From: Plutella xylostella
Lineage: Eukaryota > Arthropoda > Insecta > Lepidoptera > Plutellidae
Direction: 5' to 3'
Assembly: GCF_932276165.1 (NCBI RefSeq)
Contig: NC_063988.1
Span: 434,001-498,000, forward strand
DNA length: 64,000 nt
The notes below the pieces were generated by a model. The model was not told the DNA's origin. It searched no databases and worked only from the letters and a program-made list of their open reading frames with translations. How positions within the stretch are numbered: the first letter of the stretch is position 1; every line of letters begins with the position of its first letter. Positions 46,657 to 56,855 of this stretch are shown here, piece after piece. The position numbers were made by a program, and so were the translations under genes.

Positions 46657-47383
46657 AGTTTTAATTGTTTTGAGTTAGGAATTTCCTATGCAGACAGATG
46701 CTTTAACATTATTTTGCTAAAGAAAATGGGCAATTAGCTAACCAAGCAATGTTTTTGATTTTGATATTTTTAAATTTTTTAATAGCAAACACAGCAATCA
46801 CAGCATTCACAGAGAAAAAAACATGACAGCATAAAAAAATATTCATACACAGATTATTTTAGGCTTCCCTTTATTTATAATTTAATGTAAATTAAACATA
46901 AAATATGATATGTGTACACTGAACTAATATGACTGGCGTACTCTAGTCAGGGGGGGGTCAGTGCCTTAATGGCTGAACTTTTAGTAGAAGGTAGTGCCAT
47001 CTCTTTATATTACTCTTATTACCAAAAAAGATGTAAGATGGCGTTATCAACAAGACCATAGAACAATAACAAGACACATAGATAAGTAGTATTTGAATGT
47101 TAACATTGTCATGATCTATGGCTTTTATGGAGAAATTGCGTGTCAGTGTCAGTTCAGTTGTCTTACAATGTCTCGCAAATAACATTTTTGTAATAAAAGC
47201 CTATACTCTCGGTATATCGTTATTTATAAATTTTATATACCTACAAATAAAAATAAACATGGTGTGTCAAGAAAAAGCATCTTTATCCGCAAAAAGTGTT
47301 TTTATGAAATTCTTGTGTCCTGACAGATTCCATATGGATCCAGGTTCCATGTGGTTCCACGGGAACCGAGCTGAAATGGCGGC
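46657..47383. other. TMEM222 upstream region and BEL target
   Basis: The 5' flank of TMEM222 (minus). On +, a frame starting at 47261 (MVCQEKASLSAKSVF) with AAACATGG context runs into the BEL insertion. Across the target site it would continue only a few codons (to a TGA near 53189), so it is either a very short gene or a chance frame. GCGGC at 47379-47383 is the left target-site copy. Confidence 0.35.
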
Positions 47384-47621
47384 TGTTGGGGCTCCTAATA
47401 ATTCTTTGGAGCATCTACATTATTACTTACCTTTTTTATAATCATATTTACAATATTTTAAGTATCTATGATTTGTCAATAAAAATATGTCAAAAGCGCA
47501 ACATCGCATAATTTTCGTAAATAGATAAAATCCCTTTGCAAAAAGGCAATCTTCGGAGTTTTCCAAGAGAACCGTGTGCCGGACCAGCCCCGCTACGCGG
47601 CTAAAGGTTGGTGCGGCCACA
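47384..47621 (+). repeat. 5' LTR of the intact BEL element
   Basis: 238 bp with TG...CA ends. It contains AATAAA-like CAATAAAAATATG and a GC-rich 3' part. Confidence 0.93.
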
Positions 47622-47625
47622 TTAG

Positions 47626-47636
47626 TGGCGACCGTG
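47626..47636 (+). other. Primer-binding site, possibly tRNA-Arg
   Basis: TGGCGACCGTG starts four bases after the 5' LTR. It is complementary to a CACGGTCG-CCA acceptor end, which I recall for insect tRNA-Arg (UCG). The match is 11 bases, so the tRNA identity is tentative. Confidence 0.5.
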
Positions 47637-47643
47637 GGATAAA

Positions 47644-50600
47644 ATGGAAAACTTAAAAAAGGAGAGGTCAGTAATGCGAAGGCTGTTTACGAAGGCGAAG
47701 AATGAGTTGCTACCGATATTGACCACCAACCTACCAAAGCCGAACATTGAGCTAAAGGAAAAATACAACTTTTTGGCCGCAAACGCTGAAAATATGTTCA
47801 AGGTAGACGAAAAAATTAAAGAGGTTTGGCTAAGCATGGAGAACCTGGACGAAGAATTATACTTTCAGGATTTAGAAGCCATTAATGAGTATGAGTCGGA
47901 GTGGATCAAGATAAAGACCAGATACGAAGAAATAAACAAAGAAGAAGAGTCAAAATATGACAGTGCATCCGTAGTCAGTTCCCATAACTCGGAAATGAGA
48001 AGGCTGAGACTACCAAAATTGGAATTGCCGAAATTCGATGGCAAAGCAAAAAACTGGATAGCATTTTGGTCAATTTACAAAAAAATCCACTTTGACGAAA
48101 CAATTGACGATGATGACAAGTTCGCTTACCTGATCCAGGCCATGGAGGTGGGCTCGCCAGCTCAGGCGTTAATAAAAAGTTTCCCTCCATGTGGACGAAA
48201 CTACGCGGACGCGGTGGAGCAGCTTAAAGCAAGGTACGCTCGCGACGAACTCCTTATCGAAATTTACGTGCGAGAACTTCTCTCGTTAGTACTACAACAA
48301 GCAAAAGGGGAAGACATGAATATCGCGAGCCTGTACGATCAACTCAAAACACAGCTCAGAGCGTTAGAAACCCTCGGGGTTACAAGTGAGAAGTATGCAG
48401 CAATGTTATACCCTCTGGTAGAGTCAGCCCTGCCGGCAGACATGTTACGCATCTGGGAGAGGCAGCGAAGCCGGGAGAAAGATGCTGACATCCTTAACCA
48501 CCTGTTGGACTTCGTAAAACTGGAAGTGGAAAGCGAAGAAAGAATATCAATTACACGAAGAAGTCTAACGTCAGACGAAAGGGAGTTAGGAATCCCGACC
48601 GCATCATGCCTAGTCGCCGGAAGTATAAAAACTTTAGAACAGCCAAAGGGAGCAGAATGTATATGGTGCGAAAAAACTAATCACAGCAGCCTAGAGTGCT
48701 ACAAAGGTCATAAAATGACGCTGAAAGCCAGACAAGAAAGAGTTACAAACAAAAAAGGTTGCACCGTGTGCTTGAGGCTCGGACATGATGGGAAGCGGTG
48801 TCGGTCATACCACAAATGTGTCATCTGTCAAAAGCGGCATGCCATGTTATTGTGCCCAGAGCTGTCAAAATTATCAACTCCAAACAAACCAAAAGATGAA
48901 GTCGAGTCAAGCACTGCCATGACCACTAACAACAACAAAGTGACGCTACTACAAACTTTGCTGATAAAGGTCAATGGTACAAAGATCAGAGCATTTATTG
49001 ACACTGGCGCTCAAAAATCATACATTTTAAATGAAGTCGCTTTAAAGTTAAAACTTACACCAACCGGAGAGGAGACATTAAAACACTGTCTTTTTGGAGG
49101 AACCGAAACAAAGAGCGAGAAACACAAGGTCTATAAACTAAAAATTGAAAACATGACCTCCGACTTCGCAATAGATATGACCGCTCTAAGTAAGAATAAG
49201 ATATGCGGTCCACTACCACGGGTAGCTCAAGACTCAAAGCTAAATTTGAAATTGAGAGAAATGAATATTATGCTATCTGATACTGGAGAATCAAGCGATG
49301 AAGTCGGGTTGCTCATTGGGGCAGATTATGCTGGCGCAATAATGACAGAAACATTTGTACCAATAGACGCGAAGGTCACGGCGATAAGAACTAAACTCGG
49401 TTGGACGATCCAAGGGACCACTGAACAAATCCAAAACGTCGTAATAAATAGTGTTGACCTCAATGATATAAGTTGTCTGTGGAATCTAGAGATGATGGGC
49501 ATTGAAGATCCTAAAGAATCGATTTCAAAGAAGGAGAGAGAAAAAGTGGCTATAGATAATTTCGAAAAATCTGTTACAATGAATGATGAAGGAAGATATG
49601 AAGTGTCCTTGCCCTGGAAAGATGATAAGCCAGAGATACTAAGCAACAAAGAAACGGCAGTGAAAAGACTCAAAGCAACTTCAAAAAAACTTGAGAAACA
49701 TAATGAATTAGAGAACTACGATGCCGTATTTAAGGAGTGGCTCGCGTTAGGTATTATCGAAGAAGAGAAAGATGAAACGGAGCCAGGCCACTATTTGCCC
49801 CATCAAGCCGTTATTAAGGAATCCAGTCTTACTACTAGAGTACGCCCAGTATTTGATGCTTCTGCTAGAGATTATAACGGTAGTTCACTGAACAGTTGTT
49901 TAGATAAGGGTCAGAACTTCCTCGAATTGATTCCGATAATGCTAATGAGATTTCGAGCAAAATCAATTGGTATAACCGCAGATATTAAAAAGGCCTTTCT
50001 CCAGATATCGCTTATAGAAGACGATAGAAAGTACCTACGATTCTTGTGGTGGAAAGACAACGGAGAAGAAATAATAACATACCGACACCGAAGAGTAGTA
50101 TTCGGGTTGACGTGTAGTCCATTCTTGTTGGCTGCGACGATCAAACATCATCTGAACAAATACTCATCCGAACTGACTCAAACTGCACAACTTCTGTCAG
50201 AATCACTTTACGTGGATAATTGTGTGGTAAGCGTTGAATCACAAGAAGATGCCGAGAAATTCATAAAAGAAGCGAAACTTATAATGTCTGAAGGAAAGTT
50301 TGAATTGAGAGGATGGATAACAGCACCGGTCAAGTGTGCAGGTACAGATGAACAAACCACAGTATCAATTCTGGGAGTAATGTGGGACACAAGAACGGAT
50401 GAATTATACTGCAACATGAATATGATGGAAGAATGTAAGTCTAAGTTAACGAGAAGGGTTCTTCTTTCGATCGTACATAGAATATTCGATCCAATCGGCA
50501 TATTGTCCCCTACTACAGTAGTACCAAAACTACTACTGCAGAGAACCTGGGAATTGAAAATAGGCTGGGACACAGAGCTACCAGAAGATATAAGTGAGGA

Positions 50601-52803
50601 GTTTAGAAAATGGTTACAGTACCTACCCTTGTTACGTGATTTCAGGATCCCGAGAAGATTTTGCACAAAACCATACAACGAAGGTAGAAAATCGTTACAC
50701 GTATTTTGTGATTCGAGTTCGAAAGCATACGCAACTTGTGTATTTGTTCGCACTGAGGTTGATGATGACGTTACTGTACGGCTGGTGATGGCAAAAGCGA
50801 GAGTAGCACCCGTCAAGAAAATAACCATTCCTAGATTGGAACTCATGGCAGCAGTGATGGCCACTCGCGTGTATGTACAGGTTAAAGAAGGACTGACACT
50901 TGATGGCTATGAAGTTTACTTCTGGTCAGATAGCTCAGTAGCCCTTACGTGGATAATGACTGATGGCGACTGGAGCTTATTTGTGAAGAACAGGGTGCGA
51001 GAGATTCGAGAACACACACACACTGAGGATTGGCGATATGTGAGTGGAACCAAGAATCCAGCAGATCTACCATCTCGTGGTTGTAGCCCCAAAAAACTAC
51101 TGGAAGAACAATGGTGGGAAGGGCCAGCGTGGTTGAAACAGAAAAGCTCGGAATGGCCAGTGACTATTATGTTCGAACGAAACGACGAAGCCATCGACTC
51201 AGAAAGAAGTAAGATAGTAAGAGAACATGTAGATACGATAGAAGAGGACTTTTCTCAGCGATTCAATCAACAGTCAAACTTCACACGAATCGTCCGAACA
51301 GCGGCATGGGTCAACAGATTTTGCAAAAATTGCAGAGCAAATAAAAATAATGAAGACAACCAAACTAGAATAGTACCAAGTAACCCAGCCCGCACAGCGG
51401 AGAGCAGGAATGTGAAATCGCTGATGGAGGGGGTTGAACCAATAACGGCAAAAGAGTTTGAGGAGGCGGAGGTCACTCTGTATAAGTTGATACAAAGGTC
51501 AGAGTGTAAAGAAAATGATAAAGGATCGAACATAGATATTTTCGAAGGGGAAGACGGTTTACGAAGAGTGAGAACTCGCCTGACTTTGAGTGACTATGAT
51601 GAGACCTTCAAATATCCTATTCTACTGTCAGGCAAGCATCCGCTAGTTGCAAAATTGATTGAATCCACGCACAAACGAAAAATGCATGCTGGTACGAACG
51701 TATTAGCAGCCGAATTGAGAAATACTGTGTGGATTACAGGAGCAAGGCGGGCAATAAGAAATATTACGTCCAAGTGTGTGATATGCAAAAGATTCAATGG
51801 TAAGAGTTATGAGACACCATGCCCGCCACTGCCTGAAAACAGAATAAAAGACGCAGCACCGTTTCAGGTTACAGGCGTTGACGCAGCTGGCCCGATGATA
51901 TTGAAAACAGGAGGAAAAACGTGGATCATGCTGTTTACTTGCGCGATATACAGAGCGATACACATAGAGGTAGTGACGTCGATGACGACTGACAGTTTTT
52001 TGATGGCACTACGGAGGTTTATTGCACGACGAGGAAGGTGCGAGATCATATACTCGGATAACGGGACGAACTTCAGAGGAGCTGAAAATCATTTGTCTAT
52101 AATAGACTGGGAAAAAATGAAGGAATTCTCAACAGCAAACAAAATAAGATGGATCTTCAACCCGCCCGCAGCTCCGTGGTGGGGAGGATGGTGGGAGAGA
52201 ATGATACAAATGGTGAAACAACTTCTGAGGCGGAACCTAGGCAAGTCAACGCTTACACTTGTGGAATTACAGACGGTATTATGTGATGTGGAAAACATAA
52301 TCAACTCAAGACCGCTCACATATGTAAACGAAGTAGATGGATGGCAGCCTCTCACACCAGCACACTTTCTTCGCACCATACCGAGTGGAGAAGTGCCAGA
52401 CATAGACCATATAGATGCTAAGAGTCTCAACATCCGGCTCCAATACCTCCAAAAATTAAGAACTGACCTAAGACAGCGTTTTAAAAACGAATACCTGTCT
52501 TTACTCGTTTGCAGGAACAAAAAATCAACGAGGCCAGTTCGAGTTGGAGATGTAGTGATAGTGGAAACAGAGGGGAAGAAATTGGATTGGCCGTTGGGTA
52601 TAGTGACAGAGGTCTGCACTGGAAAGGACGGGGTGCGTCGAGTGGCCAAAGTAAAAACAGCCGATGGCGAGCGCACTCGAGCCGTGCAGAGATTACATCC
52701 ACTTGAGATAAATAACGATGAGGAGTCAGAGGTGCTGGCTAAACCCGACAAGAGAACGACTTCCGGTCGAATCGTTCGGCCCCCGAAGCGGTTAGACTGT
52801 TAA
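47644..52803 (+). CDS. BEL/Pao gag-pol polyprotein, full length
   Basis: 1719 residues, single frame. Gag (about 1-330) includes LPKLELPKFDGKAKNW, a capsid-start motif of this family. Zinc knuckles follow at about 339 (CIWCEKTNHSSLEC) and 372-408. The aspartic protease motif AFIDTGAQKS is near 450. Reverse transcriptase has VRPVFDAS (about 735), ITADIKKAFLQ (777) and YVDN (856-859; the canonical box is YxDD). RNase H has LHVFCDSS (about 1018), LELMAAV and WSDSSVALTW. The integrase H2C2 finger is HKRKMHAG ... CVICKRF, and the DDE-type core is marked by GVDAAGP, IYSDNGTNF and PWWGGWWERM. A C-terminal domain with WPLGIVTEV ends near HPLEI. No stop or frameshift seen. The ATG is 22 nt after the LTR. 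Confidence 0.95.
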   Translation: MENLKKERSVMRRLFTKAKNELLPILTTNLPKPNIELKEKYNFLAANAENMFKVDEKIKEVWLSMENLDEELYFQDLEAINEYESEWIKIKTRYEEINKEEESKYDSASVVSSHNSEMRRLRLPKLELPKFDGKAKNWIAFWSIYKKIHFDETIDDDDKFAYLIQAMEVGSPAQALIKSFPPCGRNYADAVEQLKARYARDELLIEIYVRELLSLVLQQAKGEDMNIASLYDQLKTQLRALETLGVTSEKYAAMLYPLVESALPADMLRIWERQRSREKDADILNHLLDFVKLEVESEERISITRRSLTSDERELGIPTASCLVAGSIKTLEQPKGAECIWCEKTNHSSLECYKGHKMTLKARQERVTNKKGCTVCLRLGHDGKRCRSYHKCVICQKRHAMLLCPELSKLSTPNKPKDEVESSTAMTTNNNKVTLLQTLLIKVNGTKIRAFIDTGAQKSYILNEVALKLKLTPTGEETLKHCLFGGTETKSEKHKVYKLKIENMTSDFAIDMTALSKNKICGPLPRVAQDSKLNLKLREMNIMLSDTGESSDEVGLLIGADYAGAIMTETFVPIDAKVTAIRTKLGWTIQGTTEQIQNVVINSVDLNDISCLWNLEMMGIEDPKESISKKEREKVAIDNFEKSVTMNDEGRYEVSLPWKDDKPEILSNKETAVKRLKATSKKLEKHNELENYDAVFKEWLALGIIEEEKDETEPGHYLPHQAVIKESSLTTRVRPVFDASARDYNGSSLNSCLDKGQNFLELIPIMLMRFRAKSIGITADIKKAFLQISLIEDDRKYLRFLWWKDNGEEIITYRHRRVVFGLTCSPFLLAATIKHHLNKYSSELTQTAQLLSESLYVDNCVVSVESQEDAEKFIKEAKLIMSEGKFELRGWITAPVKCAGTDEQTTVSILGVMWDTRTDELYCNMNMMEECKSKLTRRVLLSIVHRIFDPIGILSPTTVVPKLLLQRTWELKIGWDTELPEDISEEFRKWLQYLPLLRDFRIPRRFCTKPYNEGRKSLHVFCDSSSKAYATCVFVRTEVDDDVTVRLVMAKARVAPVKKITIPRLELMAAVMATRVYVQVKEGLTLDGYEVYFWSDSSVALTWIMTDGDWSLFVKNRVREIREHTHTEDWRYVSGTKNPADLPSRGCSPKKLLEEQWWEGPAWLKQKSSEWPVTIMFERNDEAIDSERSKIVREHVDTIEEDFSQRFNQQSNFTRIVRTAAWVNRFCKNCRANKNNEDNQTRIVPSNPARTAESRNVKSLMEGVEPITAKEFEEAEVTLYKLIQRSECKENDKGSNIDIFEGEDGLRRVRTRLTLSDYDETFKYPILLSGKHPLVAKLIESTHKRKMHAGTNVLAAELRNTVWITGARRAIRNITSKCVICKRFNGKSYETPCPPLPENRIKDAAPFQVTGVDAAGPMILKTGGKTWIMLFTCAIYRAIHIEVVTSMTTDSFLMALRRFIARRGRCEIIYSDNGTNFRGAENHLSIIDWEKMKEFSTANKIRWIFNPPAAPWWGGWWERMIQMVKQLLRRNLGKSTLTLVELQTVLCDVENIINSRPLTYVNEVDGWQPLTPAHFLRTIPSGEVPDIDHIDAKSLNIRLQYLQKLRTDLRQRFKNEYLSLLVCRNKKSTRPVRVGDVVIVETEGKKLDWPLGIVTEVCTGKDGVRRVAKVKTADGERTRAVQRLHPLEINNDEESEVLAKPDKRTTSGRIVRPPKRLDC

Positions 52804-52805
52804 CA

Positions 52806-52912
52806 ATATTCCACATCGCAAGGTGGGAGGATGTTGGGGCTCCTACTGAGTCTTCGGAGCCCCCGCGGCAGCAAGACTATGTTGCGATATTCCACATCGC
52901 AAGGTGGGAGGA
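52806..52912 (+). repeat. Duplicated polypurine/LTR-start module
   Basis: CATCGCAAGGTGGGAGGA followed by TGTTGGGGCTCCT occurs twice, about 80 bp apart. The first copy (52806-52846) ends in a hairpin GGGGCTCC...GGAGCCCC. The second directly precedes and enters the real 3' LTR. The functional polypurine tract is AAGGTGGGAGGA at 52901-52912. Confidence 0.8.
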
Positions 52913-53150
52913 TGTTGGGGCTCCTAATAATTCTTTGGAGCATCTACATTATTACTTACCTTTTTTATAATCATATTTACAATATTTTAAGTATCTATGA
53001 TTTGTCAATAAAAATATGTCAAAAGCGCAACATCGCATAATTTTCGTAAATAGATAAAATCCCTTTGCAAAAAGGCAATCTTCGGAGTTTTCCAAGAGAA
53101 CCGTGTGCCGGACCAGCCCCGCTACGCGGCTAAAGGTTGGTGCGGCCACA
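52913..53150 (+). repeat. 3' LTR of the intact BEL element
   Basis: 238 bp, no difference from the 5' LTR noticed; followed by target copy GCGGC. Confidence 0.93.
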
Positions 53151-53194
53151 GCGGCACTGGCAAAGAGCGATCGACATCTTCATATCCGATGAAG

Positions 53195-53395
53195 ATTAAA
53201 ATACTATGTGTACCAAACTGATAAATGTCGTCAAAGATTTGCCTCGCGAGGATAAATGATGCACTATTGGACGAAATGACTTTATCACCACAAGTGACAA
53301 GATTTGCTTCTCTTGGGAAACATAAACTAGCAAAACATGAATTGGTTTTCATGGTGAAAGGAATACACACACCCACTCGCATATTACTTTACAAG
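53195..53395 (+). pseudogene. P-element/THAP9-like transposase fragment
   Basis: A frame containing LLDEMTLSPQV and, about 20 residues on, HELVFMVKGI resembles the start of the catalytic region of P-superfamily transposases (DEM, then LVFMxxGI). The preceding LPREDK motif lies in another frame, so at least one frameshift is present. The frame stops at TGA near 53388. No THAP domain or terminal repeats were found. It is a short decayed relic immediately beside the BEL insertion. Confidence 0.5.
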
Positions 53396-53606
53396 TGACA
53401 TGAACAAAACTGAACTGAAACATTGTTATATGCGAGGTAATAAAGAAATTATATAATAATTAGATTTTTATTTATTGTTGCATGTAGGTAGGTACATAAA
53501 TAGATTGAACTTAAATTAAGCTGATAAATGTAATAACTGTTGTGCGGTGTAACTACGTTAACGCAAATATGTCTTATATCTTTATAGATTGAAGTTAATA
53601 GCCGGA

Positions 53607-53712
53607 TCCCCACCAGATGATCCAACGCGATCCGATCGCGCGATCCAAGAAATCTTACATACTAAACTTCTTGGATCGGGCGATCGGATCGCATTGGATC
53701 GTTTGGTGGAGA
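53607..53712. mobile_element. Fold-back MITE, 106 bp hairpin
   Basis: Two arms of about 45 bp rich in GATC (for example GATCCGATCGCGCGATCCAA and its imperfect complement) flank a 15-bp loop. The termini read TCCCCACCA and TGGTGGAGA. Confidence 0.7.
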
Positions 53713-53739
53713 TTAACTTGTAATAACAATATCTATATA

Positions 53740-53768
53740 TACAGGGTGTCCCAACAGGGCACCCTGTA
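53740..53768. mobile_element. Minimal mariner-type palindrome, 29 bp
   Basis: TACAGGGTGTCCC and GGCACCCTGTA face each other across five bases, with TA on the left side. The terminus matches the TIR start of the 8230-9042 element, so this looks like two transposon ends joined with nothing between them. Confidence 0.55.
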
Positions 53769-53947
53769 TGTATGTACAATGAGGTTGAGCAATATAAAGA
53801 GATGGCGTTGTAGGCTCAGTATGACGTATAGAGTATGACAAAAAACTCCTCGAGATGCCACTCTTTTCACAATTGTTTATTTTTTCTCTATGACTCTAGT
53901 ACATTATACTTCAAAGTAGGTATAATGTTTTTTGGTTTTTGTCTTAG

Positions 53948-54056
53948 ATTTATAATTGAAGTTAATGAAAACGATGATGAAGATGAGGATGATGACGACG
54001 ATGAACAAGTTAAAACAGAGAGTGAACATGAAAGTGACATGGAAATTGATTTATAA
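53948..54056 (+). CDS. Possible acidic terminal exon, unknown gene
   Basis: A good splice acceptor (TTTTTGTCTTAG) is followed in phase by a short frame. It starts FIIEVNEN, has a run of Asp/Glu, continues QVKTESEHESDMEIDL and stops at 54054-54056. AATAAA follows immediately at 54057-54062. Highly acidic C-terminal tails are common in chromatin and nucleolar proteins. No upstream exon is identified; the P-like relic and the BEL element lie between it and TMEM222. Confidence 0.35.
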
Positions 54057-54519
54057 AATAAAACACTTTTACATAAATAAATTCAAATTGGTAGATATTC
54101 TGAAGGTAAACATCCAAATTTTAATGCTGTCAAACTATAAATTTTAAGCTAAATATGACATTTACGGGAACACTCATAGAATAAAATTTTACTTACGTCA
54201 GAAATAGTTACAAGCTATCGCGAGATTAATCCGGGCACACTTTTCTACTAGCATGTCGTGCTACCTCGCCCCCGCCACTTCTTTCACCCCGCAAGGAGGG
54301 TCGCCAAGCAACTTGCCAATCTATAGGCACTTTTGGCCCTAGAAATTCACAAAAGTTGTCTGTGAACCTCAAATAAATGCTCTGTGATCCATCTCGTTAA
54401 GTATTTTTTTGACGTTGCGTTGTTGTTTGGGTTGGCGCTCTAATTTTTGTGTTTCGGATGTTTTCGGATTTGTTTTATAATTTTACTTTGCGGACGTGAA
54501 ATATTAAAGGATCGGCAAA

Positions 54520-56855
54520 ATGCCGGCCTTTCTCAAATATATTGACATGGAGAACTTCAAGTCCTACCGGGGACAGCACCGGATAGGACCTCTGAAATCC
54601 TTCACTGCTGTGATCGGGCCCAATGGTTCAGGTAAATAAAACGTGTATTCTTGGTTCTGCGGTCGTGAAATTGATATCTTTAACGATCTTAATGAAATAT
54701 TGTATTTAAATAAAAAAAAATATATAGTTATTTACCTTGTACGCTTCTGCAGGAAAGTCTAATTTCATGGACGCTGTCAGTTTCGTGATGGGCGAGAAGA
54801 CCTCTATGTTGCGAGTGAAGCGGCTCAGCGACCTCATCCACGGCGCCTCTATCAATAAAGCGGTTTCTAGAAGGTAATACCAACTGTTGTGTATAAAACT
54901 CCTAGGAATCATGGCAATCAACAGCTGCATTTGTTGATGTCAATATTGGAAGACAACAATGGCAACTTTGTAGTGAGAATCTAAACACAATTTCTTCCAG
55001 CTCCAACAGCAAAATTTATGAAATATACCACAAATATTGGCTTATTCTCTAATTTCACTAAATATTCATAGATCAATTGTATATCGGACTACTGTCCACC
55101 ACACTGGTTGTCTGCGGGTTAGTGAGTGGATGTCTCAAGGAGTATTCCTTGAGGAGGAATAATTATGTATGGAATACACCTCTTCCTTTCCATTACTTTA
55201 CTTTCCCTCCATATTGAACATACCATGCCCAAGATTATCATTTCTTCATAAAATTTGCAGTGCATCAGTCACAGCAACATTTTTGTTGGAAGACATGAGT
55301 GAGAAACAGTTCCAGAGATCAGTTCTTGGGCAATCATCAGAACACAAGATTGATGGCCAGGTATGTTGCTTACTTGATAAAAATCCCTACAATACATTCT
55401 ACCTGTTTGATTCAAGTATTTTTTTACATTTACTTTAATTTCATTTGTGATTGTAGGTATTGTATTTAATGAAATTTTTGGGTGTAATTTTAGCTTATGG
55501 ACTTTCACTTGAGTACATGTGGGTTTAGTAGTTTAGTGATTAAATACAGTACAATATTTTGATAAACAATTATTGCGTTAAATCAGCAAGATTTCAATGG
55601 ATTTGTTTTCATGAGGTCCCCATTATTAAGTTGTTATACTTTTACTTTTACAAACAAACATAAACACACAAACAAATACAAACTTTAAACTGTGTATTTA
55701 AAGTGTATTTGGGACAGTAAACATTAAACAGTTGTAAAGTTTTTGAGTAAGACATTAGGGTTAATTTGATTAATTTCTCATTCCAGTCAGTGTCAGTAGC
55801 TCACTACCTGTCGGAGCTGGAGAAGCTGGGCATCAACGTGAAGGCGAAGAACTTCCTGGTGTTCCAGGGGGCTGTGGAGAGCATTGCCATGAAGAACCCC
55901 AAGGAGAGGACCGCGCTGTTCGAGGAGATCAGTGGGTGAGTGGTAGGGTTTTACAGTACCTAATGACTATTTTTAAACAGAAAACAAAACAAAAATTTGT
56001 TTTGTTTTGTATCATGGAGACAAACACAAGCAACTAAACTAGGGTCTTTCACTTTGGTAAAGGATAGGCCAGTCAAAAAAGCGTACTGTAAAATATGTGG
56101 ACTTAATCTAAGAGGATCCTTCCAAGTACCTAAATTTCAGAAATGACTAAATACAACTCTAATTCATTTGTAAGGCATACTATGGGGTAAAGCAACAAGA
56201 TATTCTAATTATAACATCCAAAGCCTTTTCATTCCAAGCTTGGGAAGGCAGTTTGCTATATGCACAAAGGTTCCATTCGAGAGAGCGAGGTGCAGGTTAT
56301 TGTTTATTGTTATTGTATATTATGTATAAAATCTTAAATTATAATTTACATCAATTGACATGAAACCTAGAAGGTTTAATTGTGTCGGTCTGGCAGTAGT
56401 AGGTACTTACCATCACATAGAATAGAATAGAACATGTATTAGTGATGCTGCTGTCTATCTGAGTGAGGTGATGAAGAATTAATTACACTAGGTTTTTCCT
56501 GTGTGGGCTTTAATTACAAAGTTTAAGTATCAAAGAGAGTAGCAAAACACTGGAGGAAGTTAGCTTAGTGCATTTACACGATAGAAGAAGAAGAAGTATC
56601 AAAGAGCCATTTAGTTTCTTCATAAATTACTGTGCGTCAGCACGAGGCGTCTTCAACAACATGATAGTCCTATTGTTCCCCTCCAGGTCGGGAGTGCTCA
56701 AGGAGCAGTACGAGGCGTGCCGCGCGGAGGTGAACCGCGCGGACGAGGAGGCTCAGTTCTCCTACCAGAAGAAGAAGGGCGTGGCCGCCGAGAGGAAGGA
56801 GGCCAAGTTCGAGAAGGAGGAGGCCGAGAAGTATACGCGGCTGAAGGAGGAACTG
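54520..56855 (+). CDS. SMC1: SMC1 cohesin subunit, first five exons (partial)
   Basis: Exons 54520-54631, 54753-54873, 55261-55360, 55787-55935 and 56687-56855, all GT-AG with consistent phase, code residues 1-217. The Walker A motif GPNGSGKS is split by intron 1. Other SMC1 landmarks are ENFKSYRG, LRVKRLSDLIHGAS, KNFLVFQGAVE, MKNPKERTALFEEISGSG, and the start of the coiled coil (FSYQKKKGVAAERKEAK...KYTRLKEEL). SMC1 pairs with SMC3 in the cohesin ring and its N-terminal half forms part of the ATPase head. The full protein is about 1230 residues, so most of the gene lies beyond the window. The following intron exceeds 7 kb because of inserted elements. The ATG (CAAAATGCC) is preceded by a plain AT-rich flank. 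Confidence 0.95.
56235..56435 (+). mobile_element. SINE 3' fragment, interrupted
   Basis: CAAGCTTGGGAAGGCAGTTT, CACAAAGGTTCCATTCGAGA and the AGAATAGAATAGAA tail match the 3' half of the SINE at 40715-41030. About 110 bp of unrelated AT-rich sequence separates the GTGCAGG and TACTTAC parts that are adjacent in the other copy, so it carries a later insertion. Confidence 0.6.

Larger units (their letters stand above)
47384..53150 (+). mobile_element. Intact BEL/Pao LTR retrotransposon
   Basis: A 5767-bp element with two 238-bp LTRs (TGTTGGGG ... GGCCACA) in which I see no difference. It has a perfect 5-bp target duplication GCGGC (47379-47383, 53151-53155) and one uninterrupted gag-pol frame with all expected domains including integrase. 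It is a very young insertion and possibly competent. It sits between TMEM222 and SMC1. Confidence 0.96.

Noticed and set aside
47118..47441. 107-codon ORF ending in the BEL LTR
   Set aside because: Its C-terminal part is LTR sequence, and the first part lacks any recognised domain; only the segment from 47261 is kept as a weak note.
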